DNA of 64,000 nucleotides from Paragordius varius. Lineage: Eukaryota > Nematomorpha. Location: contig OZ176050.1 in assembly GCA_964247055.1 (NCBI GenBank), forward strand, positions 744,001-808,000. Direction: 5' to 3'. Below are positions 9,869-23,000 of this stretch, piece after piece. The number at the start of each line of letters is the position of its first letter. Positions within the stretch are counted from its first letter, which is position 1. The notes beneath the pieces are model-generated. The model was not told the origin of the DNA. It worked only from the letters and a program-made list of their open reading frames with translations, and did not search any database. A program made the position numbers and the translations under genes.

Positions 9869-10919
9869 ATAATATTTTAAAAATAAAAATGGCTACCTAA
9901 AATCCAAATTTGATCAGGTGATGTCACCATAATTTTTTTTGGGTAACCCTATGGTAGTTCCATCATCACCCCAAATATTTTCGAGATCGGAGTATAAATG
10001 TAATTTTTATGAATTTTTTAAATATTTAAAAAATTTATTTTATACGATTTTAAAAATAAAAATGGCTACCTAAAATCCAAATTCGATCAGGTGATGTCGC
10101 CATAATTTTTTTTGGGTAGCCCTATAGTAGTTCCATCATCACCCCAAATATTTTCGAGATCGGAGTATAAATGTAATTTTTATGAATTTTTTAAATATTT
10201 AAAAAATTTATTTTATACGATTTTAAAAATAAAAATGGCTACCTAAAATCCAAATTTGATCAGGTGATGTCACCATAATTTTTTTTGGGTAGCCCTATGG
10301 TACTTCCATCATCACCCCAAATATTGTCGAGATCGGAGTATAAATGTAATTTTTATGAATTTTTTAAATATTTAAAAAATTTATTTTATACGATATTAAA
10401 AATAAAAATGGCTGCCTAAAATCCAAATTTGATAAGGTGATGTCGCCATAATTTTTTTTGGGTAGCCCTATGGTAGTTCCATCATCACCCCAAATATTTT
10501 CGAGATCGGAGTATAAATGTAATTTTTATGAATTTTTTAAATATTTAAAAAATTTATTTTATACGATTTTAAAAATAAAAATGGGTACCTAAAATCCAAA
10601 TTTGATCAGGTGATGTCACCATAATTTTTTTTGGGTAGCCCTATGGTAGTTCCATCATCACCCCAAATATTTTGGGGATCGGACTATAAATATAATTTTT
10701 ATGAATTTTTTAAATATTTAAAAAATTTATTTTATACGATTTTAAGAATAAAAATGGCTACCTAAAATCTAAATTTGATCAGGTGATGTCACCATAATTT
10801 TTTTTGGGTAGCCCTATGGTAGTTTCATCATCACCCCAAATATTTTGGGGATCGGACTATAAATGTAATTTTTATGAATTTTTTAAATATTTAAAAAATT
10901 TATTTTATACGATTTTAAA
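9757..10919 (+). repeat. Block of about 7 monomers, copy 2 of the 1,557-bp pair
   Basis: Same marker order as 8,200-9,362. It continues into the AAAAATATAAATGG and AAAAAGAAAAATGG units known from 1.8-2.0 and 4.0-4.2 kb, which copy 1 lacks, so the right boundary is a join between two older series. Confidence 0.75.
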
Positions 10920-11773
10920 AATATAAATGGCTACCTAAAATCCAAATTTGATCAGGTGATGTCACCATAATTTTTTTGAGGTAGCCCTATGGTAGTTCCA
11001 TCATCACCCCAAATATTTTCGAGATCGGAGTATAAATGTAATTTTTATGAATTTTTTAAATATTTAAAAAATTTATTTTATACGATTTTAAAAAGAAAAA
11101 TGGCTACCTAAAATCCAAATTTGATCAGGTGATGTCGCCATAATTTTTTTTGCGTAGTCCTATGGTAGTTCCATCATCACCCCAAATATTTTGGGGATCG
11201 GACTATAAATGTAATTTTTATGAATATTTAAAAAATTTATTTTATACGATTTTAAAAATAAAAATGGCTACCTAAAATCCAAATTTGATCAGGTGATGTC
11301 ACCATAATTTTTTTTGGGTAGCCCTATGGTAGTTCCATCATCACCCCAAATATTGTCGAGATCGGAGTATAAATGTAATTTTTATGAATTTTTTAAATAT
11401 TTAAAAAATTTATTTTATACGATTTTAAAAATAAAAATGGCTACCTAAAATCCAAATTTGATCAGGGGATGTCGCCATAATTTCTTTTGGGTAGCCCTAT
11501 GGTAGTTCCATCATCACCCCAAATATTTTTGAGATCGGACTTTAAATGTAATTTTTATGAATTTTTTAAATATTTAAAAAATTTATTTTATACGATTTTA
11601 AAAATAAAAATGGCTACCTAAAATCCAAATTTGATCAGGTGATGCCACCATAATTTTTTTTGGGTAGCCCTATGGTAGTTCCATCATCACCCCAAATATT
11701 TTCGAGATCGGAGTATAAATGTAATTTTTATGAATTTTTTAAATATTTAAAAAATTTATTTTATACGATTTTA
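10740..11773 (+). repeat. Block of 6 monomers, copy 1 of a pair at about 1,201 bp
   Basis: Recurs at 1,201-1,202 bp (seven monomers less about 10 bp). Markers: TTTAAGAATA (10,741 and 11,943), GCGTAGTCC (11,152 and 12,353), TTTCTTTTGGG (11,481 and 12,682) and a type-D unit (about 11,530 and 12,731). The GCGTAGTCC and TTTCTTTTGGG pair recurs a third time at 14,420 and 14,749. Confidence 0.75.
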
Positions 11774-11941
11774 AAAATAAAAATGGCTAGCTAAAATCCA
11801 AATTTGATCAGGTGATGTCACCATTATTTTTTTTGGGTAGCCCTATGGTAGTTCCATCATCACCCCAAATATTTTCGAGATCGGAGTATAAATGTAATTT
11901 TTATGAATTTTTTAAATATTTAAAAAATTTATTTTATACGA

Positions 11942-12974
11942 TTTTAAGAATAAAAATGGCTACCTAAAATCTAAATTTGATCAGGTGATGTCACCATAAT
12001 TTTTTTTGGGTAGCCCTATGGTAGTTTCATCATCACCCCAAATATTTTGGGGATCGGACTATAAATGTAATTTTTATGAATTTTTTAAATATTTAAAAAA
12101 TTTATTTTATACGATTTTAAAAATATAAATGGCTACCTAAAATCCAAATTTGATCAGGTGATGTCACCATAATTTTTTTGAGGTAGCCCTATGGTAGTTC
12201 CATCATCACCCCAAATATTTTCGAGATCGGAGTATAAATGTAATTTTTATGAATTTTTTAAATATTTAAAAAATTTATTTTATACGATTTTAAAAAGAAA
12301 AATGGCTACCTAAAATCCAAATTTGATCAGGTGATGTCGCCATAATTTTTTTGCGTAGTCCTATGGTAGTTCCATCATCACCCCAAATATTTTGGGGATC
12401 GGACTATAAATGTAATTTTTATGAATATTTAAAAAATTTATTTTATACGATTTTAAAAATAAAAATGGCTACCTAAAATCCAAATTTGATCAGGTGATGT
12501 CACCATAATTTTTTTTGGGTAGCCCTATGGTAGTTCCATCATCACCCCAAATATTGTCGAGATCGGAGTATAAATGTAATTTTTATGAATTTTTTAAATA
12601 TTTAAAAAATTTATTTTATACGATTTTAAAAATAAAAATGGCTACCTAAAATCCAAATTTGATCAGGTGATGTCGCCATAATTTCTTTTGGGTAGCCCTA
12701 TGGTAGTTCCATCATCACCCCAAATATTTTTGAGATCGGACTTTAAATGTAATTTTTATGAATTTTTTAAATATTTAAAAAATTTATTTTATACGATTTT
12801 AAAAATAAAAATGGCTACCTAAAATCCAAATTTGATCAGGTGATGCCACCATAATTTTTTTTGGGTAGCCCTATGGTAGTTCCATCATCACCCCAAATAT
12901 TTTCGAGATCGGAGTATAAATGTAATTTTTATGAATTTTTTAAATATTTAAAAAATTTATTTTATACGATTTTA
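11942..12974 (+). repeat. Block of 6 monomers, copy 2 of the 1,201-bp pair
   Basis: Second copy of 10,740-11,773; it has one T fewer in the tract before GCGTAGTCC, which changes the spacing by one base within the block. Confidence 0.75.
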
Positions 12975-13655
12975 AGAATAAAAATGGCTACCTAAAATCT
13001 AAATTTGATCAGGTGATGTCACCATAATTTTTTTTGGGTAGCCCTATGGTAGTTTCATCATCACCCCAAATATTTTGGGGATCGGACTATAAATGTAATT
13101 TTTATGAATTTTTTAAATATTTAAAAAATTTATTTTATACGATTTTAAAAAAAAAAATGGCTACCTAAAATCCAAATTTGATCATGTGATGTCACCATAT
13201 TTTTTTTTGTGTAGCCCTATGGTAGTTCCATCATCACCCCAAATATTTTCGAGATCGGAGTATAAATGTAATTTTTATGAATTTTTTAAATATTTAAAAA
13301 ATTTATTTTATAATATTTTAAAAATAAAAATGGCTACCTAAAATCCAAATTTGATCAGGTGATGTCACCATAATTTTTTTTGGGTAGCCCTATGGTAGTT
13401 CCATCATCACCCCAAATATTTTCGAGATCGGAGTATAAATGTAATTTTTATGAATTTTTTAAATATTTAAAAAATTTATTTTATACGATTTTAAAAATAA
13501 AAATGGCTACCTAAAATCCAAATTCGATCAGGTGATGTCGCCATAATTTTTTTTGGGTAGCCCTATAGTAGTTCCATCATCACCCCAAATATTTTCGAGA
13601 TCGGAGTATAAATGTAATTTTTATGAATTTTTTAAATATTTAAAAAATTTATTTT
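12927..13655 (+). repeat. Block of about 4 monomers, copy 2 of the 3,787-bp pair
   Basis: Second copy of 9,140-9,868 with the same marker order; the A tract before ATGG near 13,150 is a pure run of A here, where copy 1 has AAAAATAAAAATGG. Confidence 0.72.
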
Positions 13656-15999
13656 ATACGATTTTAAAAATAAAAATGGCTACCTAAAATCCAAATTTGA
13701 TAAGGTGATGTCGCCATAATTTTTTTTGGGTAGCCCTATGGTAGTTCCATCATCACCCCAAATATTGTCGAGATCGGAGTATAAATGTAATTTTTTTGAA
13801 TTTTTTAAATATTTAAAAAATTTATTTTATACGATTTTAAAAATAAAAATGGCTACCTAAAATCCAAATTTGATCAGGTGATGTCACCATAATTTTTTTT
13901 GGGTAGCCCTATGGTAGTTCCATCATCACCCCAAATATTTTGGGGATCGGACTATAAATATAATTTTTATGAATTTTTTAAATATTTAAAAAATTTATTT
14001 TATACGATTTTAAGAATAAAAATGGCTACCTAAAATCTAAATTTGATCAGGTGATGTCACCATAATTTTTTTTGGGTAGCCCTATGGTAGTTTCATCATC
14101 ACCCCAAATATTTTGGGGATCGGACTATAAATGTAATTTTTATGAATTTTTTAAATATTTAAAAAATTTATTTTATACGATTTTAAAAATATAAATGGCT
14201 ACCTAAAATCCAAATTTGATCAGGTGATGTCACCATAATTTTTTTGAGGTAGCCCTATGGTAGTTCCATCATCACCCCAAATATTTTCGAGATCGGAGTA
14301 TAAATGTAATTTTTATGAATTTTTTAAATATTTAAAAAATTTATTTTATACGATTTTAAAAAGAAAAATGGCTACCTAAAATCCAAATTTGATCAGGTGA
14401 TGTCGCCATAATTTTTTTTGCGTAGTCCTATGGTAGTTCCATCATCACCCCAAATATTTTGGGGATCGGACTATAAATGTAATTTTTATGAATATTTAAA
14501 AAATTTATTTTATACGATTTTAAAAATAAAAATGGCTACCTAAAATCCAAATTTGATCAGGTGATGTCACCATAATTTTTTTTGGGTAGCCCTATGGTAG
14601 TTCCATCATCACCCCAAATATTGTCGAGATCGGAGTATAAATGTAATTTTTATGAATTTTTTAAATATTTAAAAAATTTATTTTATACGATTTTAAAAAT
14701 AAAAATGGCTACCTAAAATCCAAATTTGATCAGGTGATGTCGCCATAATTTCTTTTGGGTAGCCCTATGGTAGTTCCATCATCACCCCAAATATTTTTGA
14801 GATCGGACTTTAAATGTAATTTTTATGAATTTTTTAAATATTTAAAAAATTTATTTTATACGATTTTAAAAATAAAAATGGCTACCTAAAATCCAAATTT
14901 GATCAGGTGATGCCACCATAATTTTTTTTGGGTAGCCCTATGGTAGTTCCATCATCACCCCAAATATTTTCGAGATCGGAGTATAAATGTAATTTTTATG
15001 AATTTTTTAAATATTTAAAAAATTTATTTTATACGATTTTAAAAATAAAAATGGCTACCTAAAATCCAAATTTGATCAGGTGATGTCACCATTATTTTTT
15101 TTGGGTAGCCCTATGGTAGTTCCATCATCACCCCAAATATTTTCGAGATCGGAGTATAAATGTAATTTTTATGAATTTTTTAAATATTTAAAAAATTTAT
15201 TTTATACGATATTAAAAATAAAAATGGCTACCTAAAATCCAAATTTGATCAGGTGATGTCACCATAATTTTTTTTGGGTAGCCCTATGGTAATTCCATCA
15301 TCACCCCAAATATTGTCGAGATCGGAGTATAAATGTAATTTTTATGAATTTTTTAAATATTTAAAAAATTTATTTTATACGATTTTAAAAATAAAAATGG
15401 CTACCTAAAATCCAAATTTGATCAGGTGATGTCGCCATAATTTTTTTTGGGTAGCCCTATAGTAGTTCCATCATCACCCCAAATATTTTAGAGATCGGAG
15501 TATAAATGTAATTTTTATGAATTTTTTAAATATTTAAAAAATTTATTTTATACGGGCTACCTAAAATCCAAATTTGATCAGGTGATGTCACTATAATTTT
15601 TTTGGGTAGCCCTATGGTAGTTCCATCATCACCCCAAATATTGTCGAGATCGGAGTATAAATGTAATTTTTATGAATTTTTTAAATATTTAAAAAATTTA
15701 TTTTATACGATTTTAAAAATAAAAATGGCTACCTAAAATCCAAATTTGATCAGGTGATGTCACCATAATTTTTTTTGGGTAGCCCTATGGTAGTTCCATC
15801 ATCACCCCAAATATTTTCGAGATCGGAGTATAAATGTAATTTTTATGAATTTTTTAAATATTCAAAAAATTTATTTTATACGATTTTAAAAATAAAAATG
15901 GCTACCTAACCAAATTTGATCAGGTGATGTCACTATAATTTTTTTGGGTAGCCCTATGGTAGTTCCATCATCACCCCAAATATTGTCGAGATCGGAGTA

Positions 16000-18900
16000 T
16001 AAATGTAATTTTTATGAATTTTTTAAATATTTAAAAAATTTATTTTATACGATTTTAAAAATAAAAATGGCTACCTAAAATCCAAATTTGATCAGGTGAT
16101 GTCACCATAATTTTTTTTGGGTAGCCCTATGGTAGTTCCATCATCACCCCAAATATTTTCGAGATCGAAGTATAAATGTAATTTTTATGAATTTTTTAAA
16201 TATTTAAAAAATTTATTTTATACGATTTTAAAAATAAAAATGGCTACCTAAAATCCAAATTTGATCAGGTGATGTCGCCATAATTTTTTTTGGGTAGCCC
16301 TAAGGTAGTTCCATCATCACCCCAAATATTTTGGGGATCGGACTATAAATGTAATTTTTATGAATTTTTTAAATATTTAAAAAATTTATTTTATACGATT
16401 TTAAAAATAAAAATGGCTACCTAAAATCCAAATTTGATCAGGTGATGTCACCATAATTTTTTTTGGGTAGCCCTATGGTAGTTCCATCATCACATCAAAT
16501 ATTTTGGGGATCGGACTATAAATGTAATTTTTATGAATTTTTTAAATATTTAAAAAATTTATTTTATACGATTTTAAAAATAAAAATGGCTACCTAAAAT
16601 CCAAATTTGATCAGGTGATGTCGCCATAATTTTTTTTGGGTAGCCCTATGGTAGTTCCATCATCACCCCAAATATTTTCGAGATCGGAGTATAAATGTAA
16701 TTTTTTATGAATTTTTTAAATATTTAAAAAATTTATTTTATACGATTTTAAAAATAAAAATGGCTACCTAAAATCCAAATTTGATCAGGTGATGTCACTA
16801 TAATTTTTTTGGGTAGCCCTATGGTAGTTCCATCATCACCCCAAATATTTTGGGGATCGGACTATAAATGTAATTTTTATGAATTTTTTAAATATTTAAA
16901 AAATTTATTTTATACGATTTTAAAAATAAAAATGGCTACCTAAAATCCAAATTTGATCAGGTGATGTCGCCATAATTTTTTTTGGGTAGCCCTATGGTAG
17001 TTCCATCATCACCCCAAATATTTTCGAGATCGGAGTATAAATGTAATTTTTATGAATTTTTTAAATATTTAAAAAATTTATTTTATACGATATTAAAAAT
17101 AAAAATGGCTACCTAAAATCCAAATTTGATCAGGTGATGTCACTATAATTTTTTTTGGGTAGCCCTATGGTAGTTCCATCATCACCCCAAATATTTTCGA
17201 GATCGGAGTATAAATGTAATTTTTATGAATTTTTTAAATATTTAAAAAATTTATTTTATACGATTTTAAAAATAAAAATGGCTACCTAAAATCCAAATTT
17301 GATCAGGTGATGTCACTATAATTTTTATGGGTAGCCCTATGGTAGTTCCATCATCACCCCAAATATTTTCGAGATCGGAGTATAAATGTAATTTTTATGA
17401 ATTTTTTAAATATTTAAAAAATTTATTTTATACGATTTTAAAAATAAAAATGGCTACCTAAAATCCAAATTTGATCAGGTGATGTCACTATAATTTTTTT
17501 GGGTAGCCCTATGGTAGTTCCATCATCACCCCAAATATTTTCAAGATCGGAGTATAAATGTAATTTTTATGAATTTTTTAAATATTTAAAAAATTTATTT
17601 TATACGATTTTAAAAATAAAAATGGCTACCTAAAATCCAAATTTGATCAGGTGATGTCACTATAATTTTTTTGGGTAGCCCTATGGTAGTTCCATCATCA
17701 CCCCAAATATTGTCGAGATCGGAGTATAAATGTAATTTTTATGAATTTTTTAAATATTTAAAAAATTTATTTTATACGATTTTAAAAATAAAAATGGCTA
17801 CCTAAAATCCAAATTTGATCAGGTGATGTCACCATAATTTTTTTTGGGTAGCCCTATGGTAGTTCCATCATCACCCCAAATATTTTCGAGATCGGAATAT
17901 AAATGTAATTTTTATGAATTTTTTAAATATTTAAAAAATTTATTTTATACGATTTTAAAAATAAAAATGGCTACCTAAAATCCAAATTTAATCAGGTGAT
18001 GTCACCATAATTTTTTTTGGGTAGCCCTATGGTAGTTCCATCATCACCCCAAATATTTTCGAGATCGGAGTATAAATGTAATTTTTATGAATTTTTTAAA
18101 TATTTAAAAAATTTATTTTATACGATTTTAAAAAAAAATGGCTACCTAAAATCCAAATTTGATCAGGTGATGTCACTATAATTTTTTTTGGGTAGCCCTA
18201 TGGTAGTTCCATCATCACCCCAAATATTTTCGAGATCGAAGTATAAATGTAATTTTTATGAATTTTTTAAATATTTAAAAAATTTATTTTATACGATTTT
18301 AAAAATAAAAATGGCTACCTAAAATCCAAATTTGATCAGGTGATGTCGCCATAATTTTTTTTGGGTAGCCCTATGGTAGTTCCATCATCACCCCAAATAT
18401 TTTAGGGATCGGACTATAAATGTAATTTTTATGAATTTTTTAAATATTTAAAAAATTTATTTTATACGATTTTAAAAATAAAAATGGCTACCTAAAATCC
18501 AAATTTGATCAGGTGATGTCACCATAATTTTTTTTGGGTAGCCCTATGGTAGTTCCATCATCACATCAAATATTTTCGAGATCGGAGTAAAAATGTAATT
18601 TTTATGAATTTTTTAAATATTTAAAAAATTTATTTTATACGATTTTAAAAATAAAAATGGCTACCTAAAATCCAAATTTGATCAGGTGATGTCACTATAA
18701 TTTTTTTGGGTAGCCCTATGGTAGTTCCATCATCACCCCAAATATTTTGGGGATCGGACTATAAATGTAATTTTTATGATTTTTTTAAATATTTAAAAAA
18801 TTTATTTTATACGATTTTAAAAATTAAAATGGCTACCTAAAATCCAAATTTGTACAGGTGATGTCGCCATAATTTTTTTTGGGTAGCCCTATGGTAGTTC

Positions 18901-21900
18901 CATCATCACCCCAAATATTTTCGAGATCGGTGTATAAATGTAATTTTTATGAATTTTTTAAATATTTAAAAAATTTATTTTATACGATATTAAAAATAAA
19001 AATGGCTACCTAAAATCCAAATTTGATCAGGTGATGTCACTATAATTTTTTTGGGTAGCCCTATGGTAGTTCCATCATCACCCCAAATATTTTCAAGATC
19101 GGAGAAATGTAATTTTTATCAATTTTTTAAATATTTAAAAAATTTATTTTATACGATTTTAAAAATAAAAATGGCTACCTAAAATCCAAATTTGATCAGG
19201 TGATGTCACTATAATTTTTTTGGGTAGCCCTATGGTAGTTCCATCATCACCCCAAATATTGTCGAGATCGGAGTATAAATGTAATTTTTATGAATTTTTT
19301 AAATATTTAAAAAATTTATTTTATACGATTTTAAAAATAAAAATGGCTACCTAAAATCCAAATTTGATCAGGTGATGTCACCATAATTTTTTTTGCGTAG
19401 CCCTATGGTAGTTCCTTCATCACCCCAAATATTTTGGGGATCGGACTATAAATGTAATTTTTATGAATTTTTTAAATATTTAAAAAATTTATTTTATACG
19501 ATTTTAAAAATAAAAATGGCTACCTAAAATCCAAATTTGATCAGGTGATGTCACCATAATTTTTTTTGGGTAGCCCTATGGTAGTTCCATCATCACCCCA
19601 AATATTGTCGAGATCGGAGTATAAATGTAATTTTTTTGAATTATTTAAATATTTAAAAAATTTATTTTATACGATTTTAAAAATAAAAATGGCTACCTAA
19701 AATCCAAATTTGATCAGGTGATGTCACCATAATTTTTTTTGGGTAGCCCTATGGTAGTTCCATCATCACCCCAAATATTTTCGAGATCGGAGTATAAATG
19801 TAATTTTTATGAATTTTTTAAAAATTTAAAAAATTTATTTTATACGATATTAAAAATAAAAATGGCTACCTAAAATCCAAATTTGATCAGGTAATGTCGC
19901 CATAATTTTTTTTGGGTAGCCCTATAGTAGTTCCATCATCACCCCAAATATTTTCGAGATCGGAGTATAAATGTAATTTTTATGAATTTTTTAAATATTT
20001 AAAAAATTTATTTTATACGATTTTAAAAAAAAAATGGCTACCTAAAATCCAAATTTGATCAGGTGATGTCACTATAATTTTTTTGGGTAGCCCTATGGTA
20101 GTTCCATCATCACCCCAAATATTTTCGAGATCGAAGTATAAATGTAATTTTTATGAATTTTTTAAATATTTAAAAAATTTATTTTATACGATTTTAAAAA
20201 TAAAAATGGCTACCTAAAATCCAAATTTGATCAGGTGATGTCGCCATAATTTATTTTGGGTAGCCCTATGGTAGTTCCATCATCACCCCAAATATTTTGG
20301 GGATCGGACTATAAATGTAATTTTTATGAATTTTTTAAATATTTAAAAAATTTATTTTATACGATTGTAAAAATAAAAATGGCTACCTAAAATCCAAATT
20401 TGATCAGGTGATGTCACCATAATTTTTTTTGGGTAGCCCTATGGTAGTTCCATCATCACCCCAAATATTGTCGAGATCGGAGTATAAATGTAATTTTTAT
20501 GAATTTTTTAAATATTTAAAAAATTTATTTTATACGATTTTAAAAATAAAAATGGCTACCTAAAATCCAAATTTGATCAGGTGATGTCGCCATAATTTTT
20601 TTTGGGTAGCCCTATGGTAGTTCCATCATCACATCAAATATTTTCGAGATCGGAGTATAAATGTAATTTTTATGAATTTTTTAAATATTTAAAAAATTTA
20701 TTTTATACGATTTTAAAAATAAAAATGGCTACCTAAAATCCAAATTTGATCAGGTGATGTCACTATAATTTTTTTGGGTAGCCCTATGGTAGTTCCATCA
20801 TCACCCCAAATATTTTGGGGATCGGACTATAAATGTAATTTTTATGAATTTTTTAAATATTTAAAAAATTTATTTTATACGATTTTAAAAATAAAAATGG
20901 CTACCTAAAATCCAAATTTGATCAGGTGATGTCGCCATAATTTATTTTGGGTAGCCCTATGGTAGTTCCATCATCACCCCAAATATTTTATAATCGGACT
21001 ATAAATGTAATTTTTATGAATTTTTTAAATATTTAAAAAATTTATTTTATACGATTTTAAAAATAAAAATGGCTACCTAAAATCCAAATTTGATCAGGTG
21101 ATGTCGCCATAATTTATTTTGGGTAGCCCTATGGTAGTTCCATCATCACCCCAAATATTGTCGAGATCGGAGTATAAATGTAATTTTTATGAATTTTTTA
21201 AATATTTAAAAAATTTATTTTATACGATTTTAAAAATAAAAATGGCTACCTAAAATCCAAATTTGATCAGGTGATGTCGCCATAATTTTTTTTGGATAGC
21301 CCTATGGTAGTTCCATCATCACATCAAATATTTTCGAGATCGGAGTATAAATGTAATTTTTATGAATTTTTTAAATATTTAAAAAATTTATTTTATACGA
21401 TTTTAAAAATAAAAATGGCTACCTAAAATCCAAATTTGATCAGGTGATGTCACTATAATTTTTTTGGGTAGCCCTATGGTAGTTCCATCATCACCCCAAA
21501 TATTTTGGGGATCGGACTATAAATGTAATTTTTATGAATTTTTTAAATATTTAAAAAATTTATTTTATACGATTTTAAAAATAAAAATGGCTACCTAAAA
21601 TCCAAATTTGATCAGGTGATGTCGCCATAATTTTTTTTGGGTAGCCCTATGGTAGTTCCATCATCACCCCAAATATTTTCGAGATCGGAGTATAAATGTA
21701 ATTTTTATGAATTTTTTAAATATTTAAAAAATTTTGTTTATACGATTTTAAAAATAAAAATGGCTACCTAAAATCCAAATTTGATCAGGTGATGTCACTA
21801 TAATTTTTATGGGTAGCCCTATGGTAGTTCCATCATCACCCCAAATATTTTCGAGATCGGAGTATAAATGTAATTTTTATGAATTTTTTAAATATTTAAA

Positions 21901-23000
21901 AAATTTATTTTATACGATTTTAAAAATAAAAATGGCTACCTAAAATCCAAATTTGATCAGGTGATGTCGCCATAATTTTTTTTGGGTAGCCCTATTCCAT
22001 CATCACCCCAAATATTGTCGAGATCGGAGTATAAATGTAATTTTTATGAATTTTTTAAATATTTAAAAAATTTATTTTATACGATTTTAAAAATAAAAAT
22101 GGCTACCTAAAATCCAAATTTGATCAGGTGATGTCACCATAATTTTTTTTGCGTAGCCCTATGGTAGTTCTATCATCACCGCAAATATTTTCGAGATCGG
22201 AGTATAAATGTAATTTTTATGAATTTTTTAAATATTTAAAAAATTTATTTTATACGATATTAAAAATAAAAATGGCTGCCTAAAATCCAAATTTGATCAG
22301 GTGATGTCACTATAATTTTTTTTGGGTAGCCCTATGGTAGTTCCATCATCACCCCAAATATTTTCGAGATCGGAGTATAAATGTAATTTTTATGAATTTT
22401 TTAAATATTTAAAAAATTTATTTTATACGATTTTAAAAATAAAAATGGGTACCTAAAATCCAAATTTGATCAGGTGATGTCACTATAATTTTTATGGATA
22501 GCCCTATATTAGTTCCATCATCACCCCAAATATTTTGGGGATCGGACTATAAATGTAATTTTTATGAATTTTTTAAATATTTAAAAAATTTATTTTATAC
22601 GATTTTAAAAATAAAAATGGCTACCTAAAATCCAAATTTGATCAGGTGATGTCGCCATAATTTTTTTTGGGTAGCCCTATCACCCCAAATATTTTCGAGA
22701 TCGGAGTATAAATGTAATTTTTATGAATTTTTTAAATATTTAAAAAATTTATTTTATACGATTTTAAAAATAAAAATGGCTACCTAAAATCCAAATTTGA
22801 TCAGGTGATGTCGCCATAATTTTTTTTGGGTAGCCCTATAGTAGTTCCATCATCACCCCAAATATTTTGGGGATCGGACTATAAATGTAATTTTTATGAA
22901 TTTTTTAAATATTTAAAAAATTTATTTTATACGATTTTAAAAATAAAAATGGCTACCTAAAATCCAAATTTGATCAGGTGATGTCACCATAATTTTTTTT
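16000..23000 (+). repeat. Satellite stretch with weak higher-order structure
   Basis: Ordinary head-to-tail monomers of types A, B and C, many with TCACTATAATTTTTTTGGG. I found few long runs of shared rare variants here compared with the flanks. Scattered markers include CACATCAAAT at 16,491, 18,563, 20,630 and 21,320, AATTTATTTTGGG near 20,251, 20,941 and 21,111, and the TTTTGTTTATACG variant near 21,735. One local duplication is listed separately. No genes or foreign insertions are present. Confidence 0.6.
20425..21633 (+). repeat. Local duplication of 3 monomers, spacing 690 bp
   Basis: About 520 bp at 20,425-20,943 recurs at 21,115-21,633, sharing a type-C unit, CACATCAAAT (20,630 and 21,320), TCACTATAATTTTTTTGGG and a type-B unit in order. 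The spacing is four monomers less 2 bp. Confidence 0.65.
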
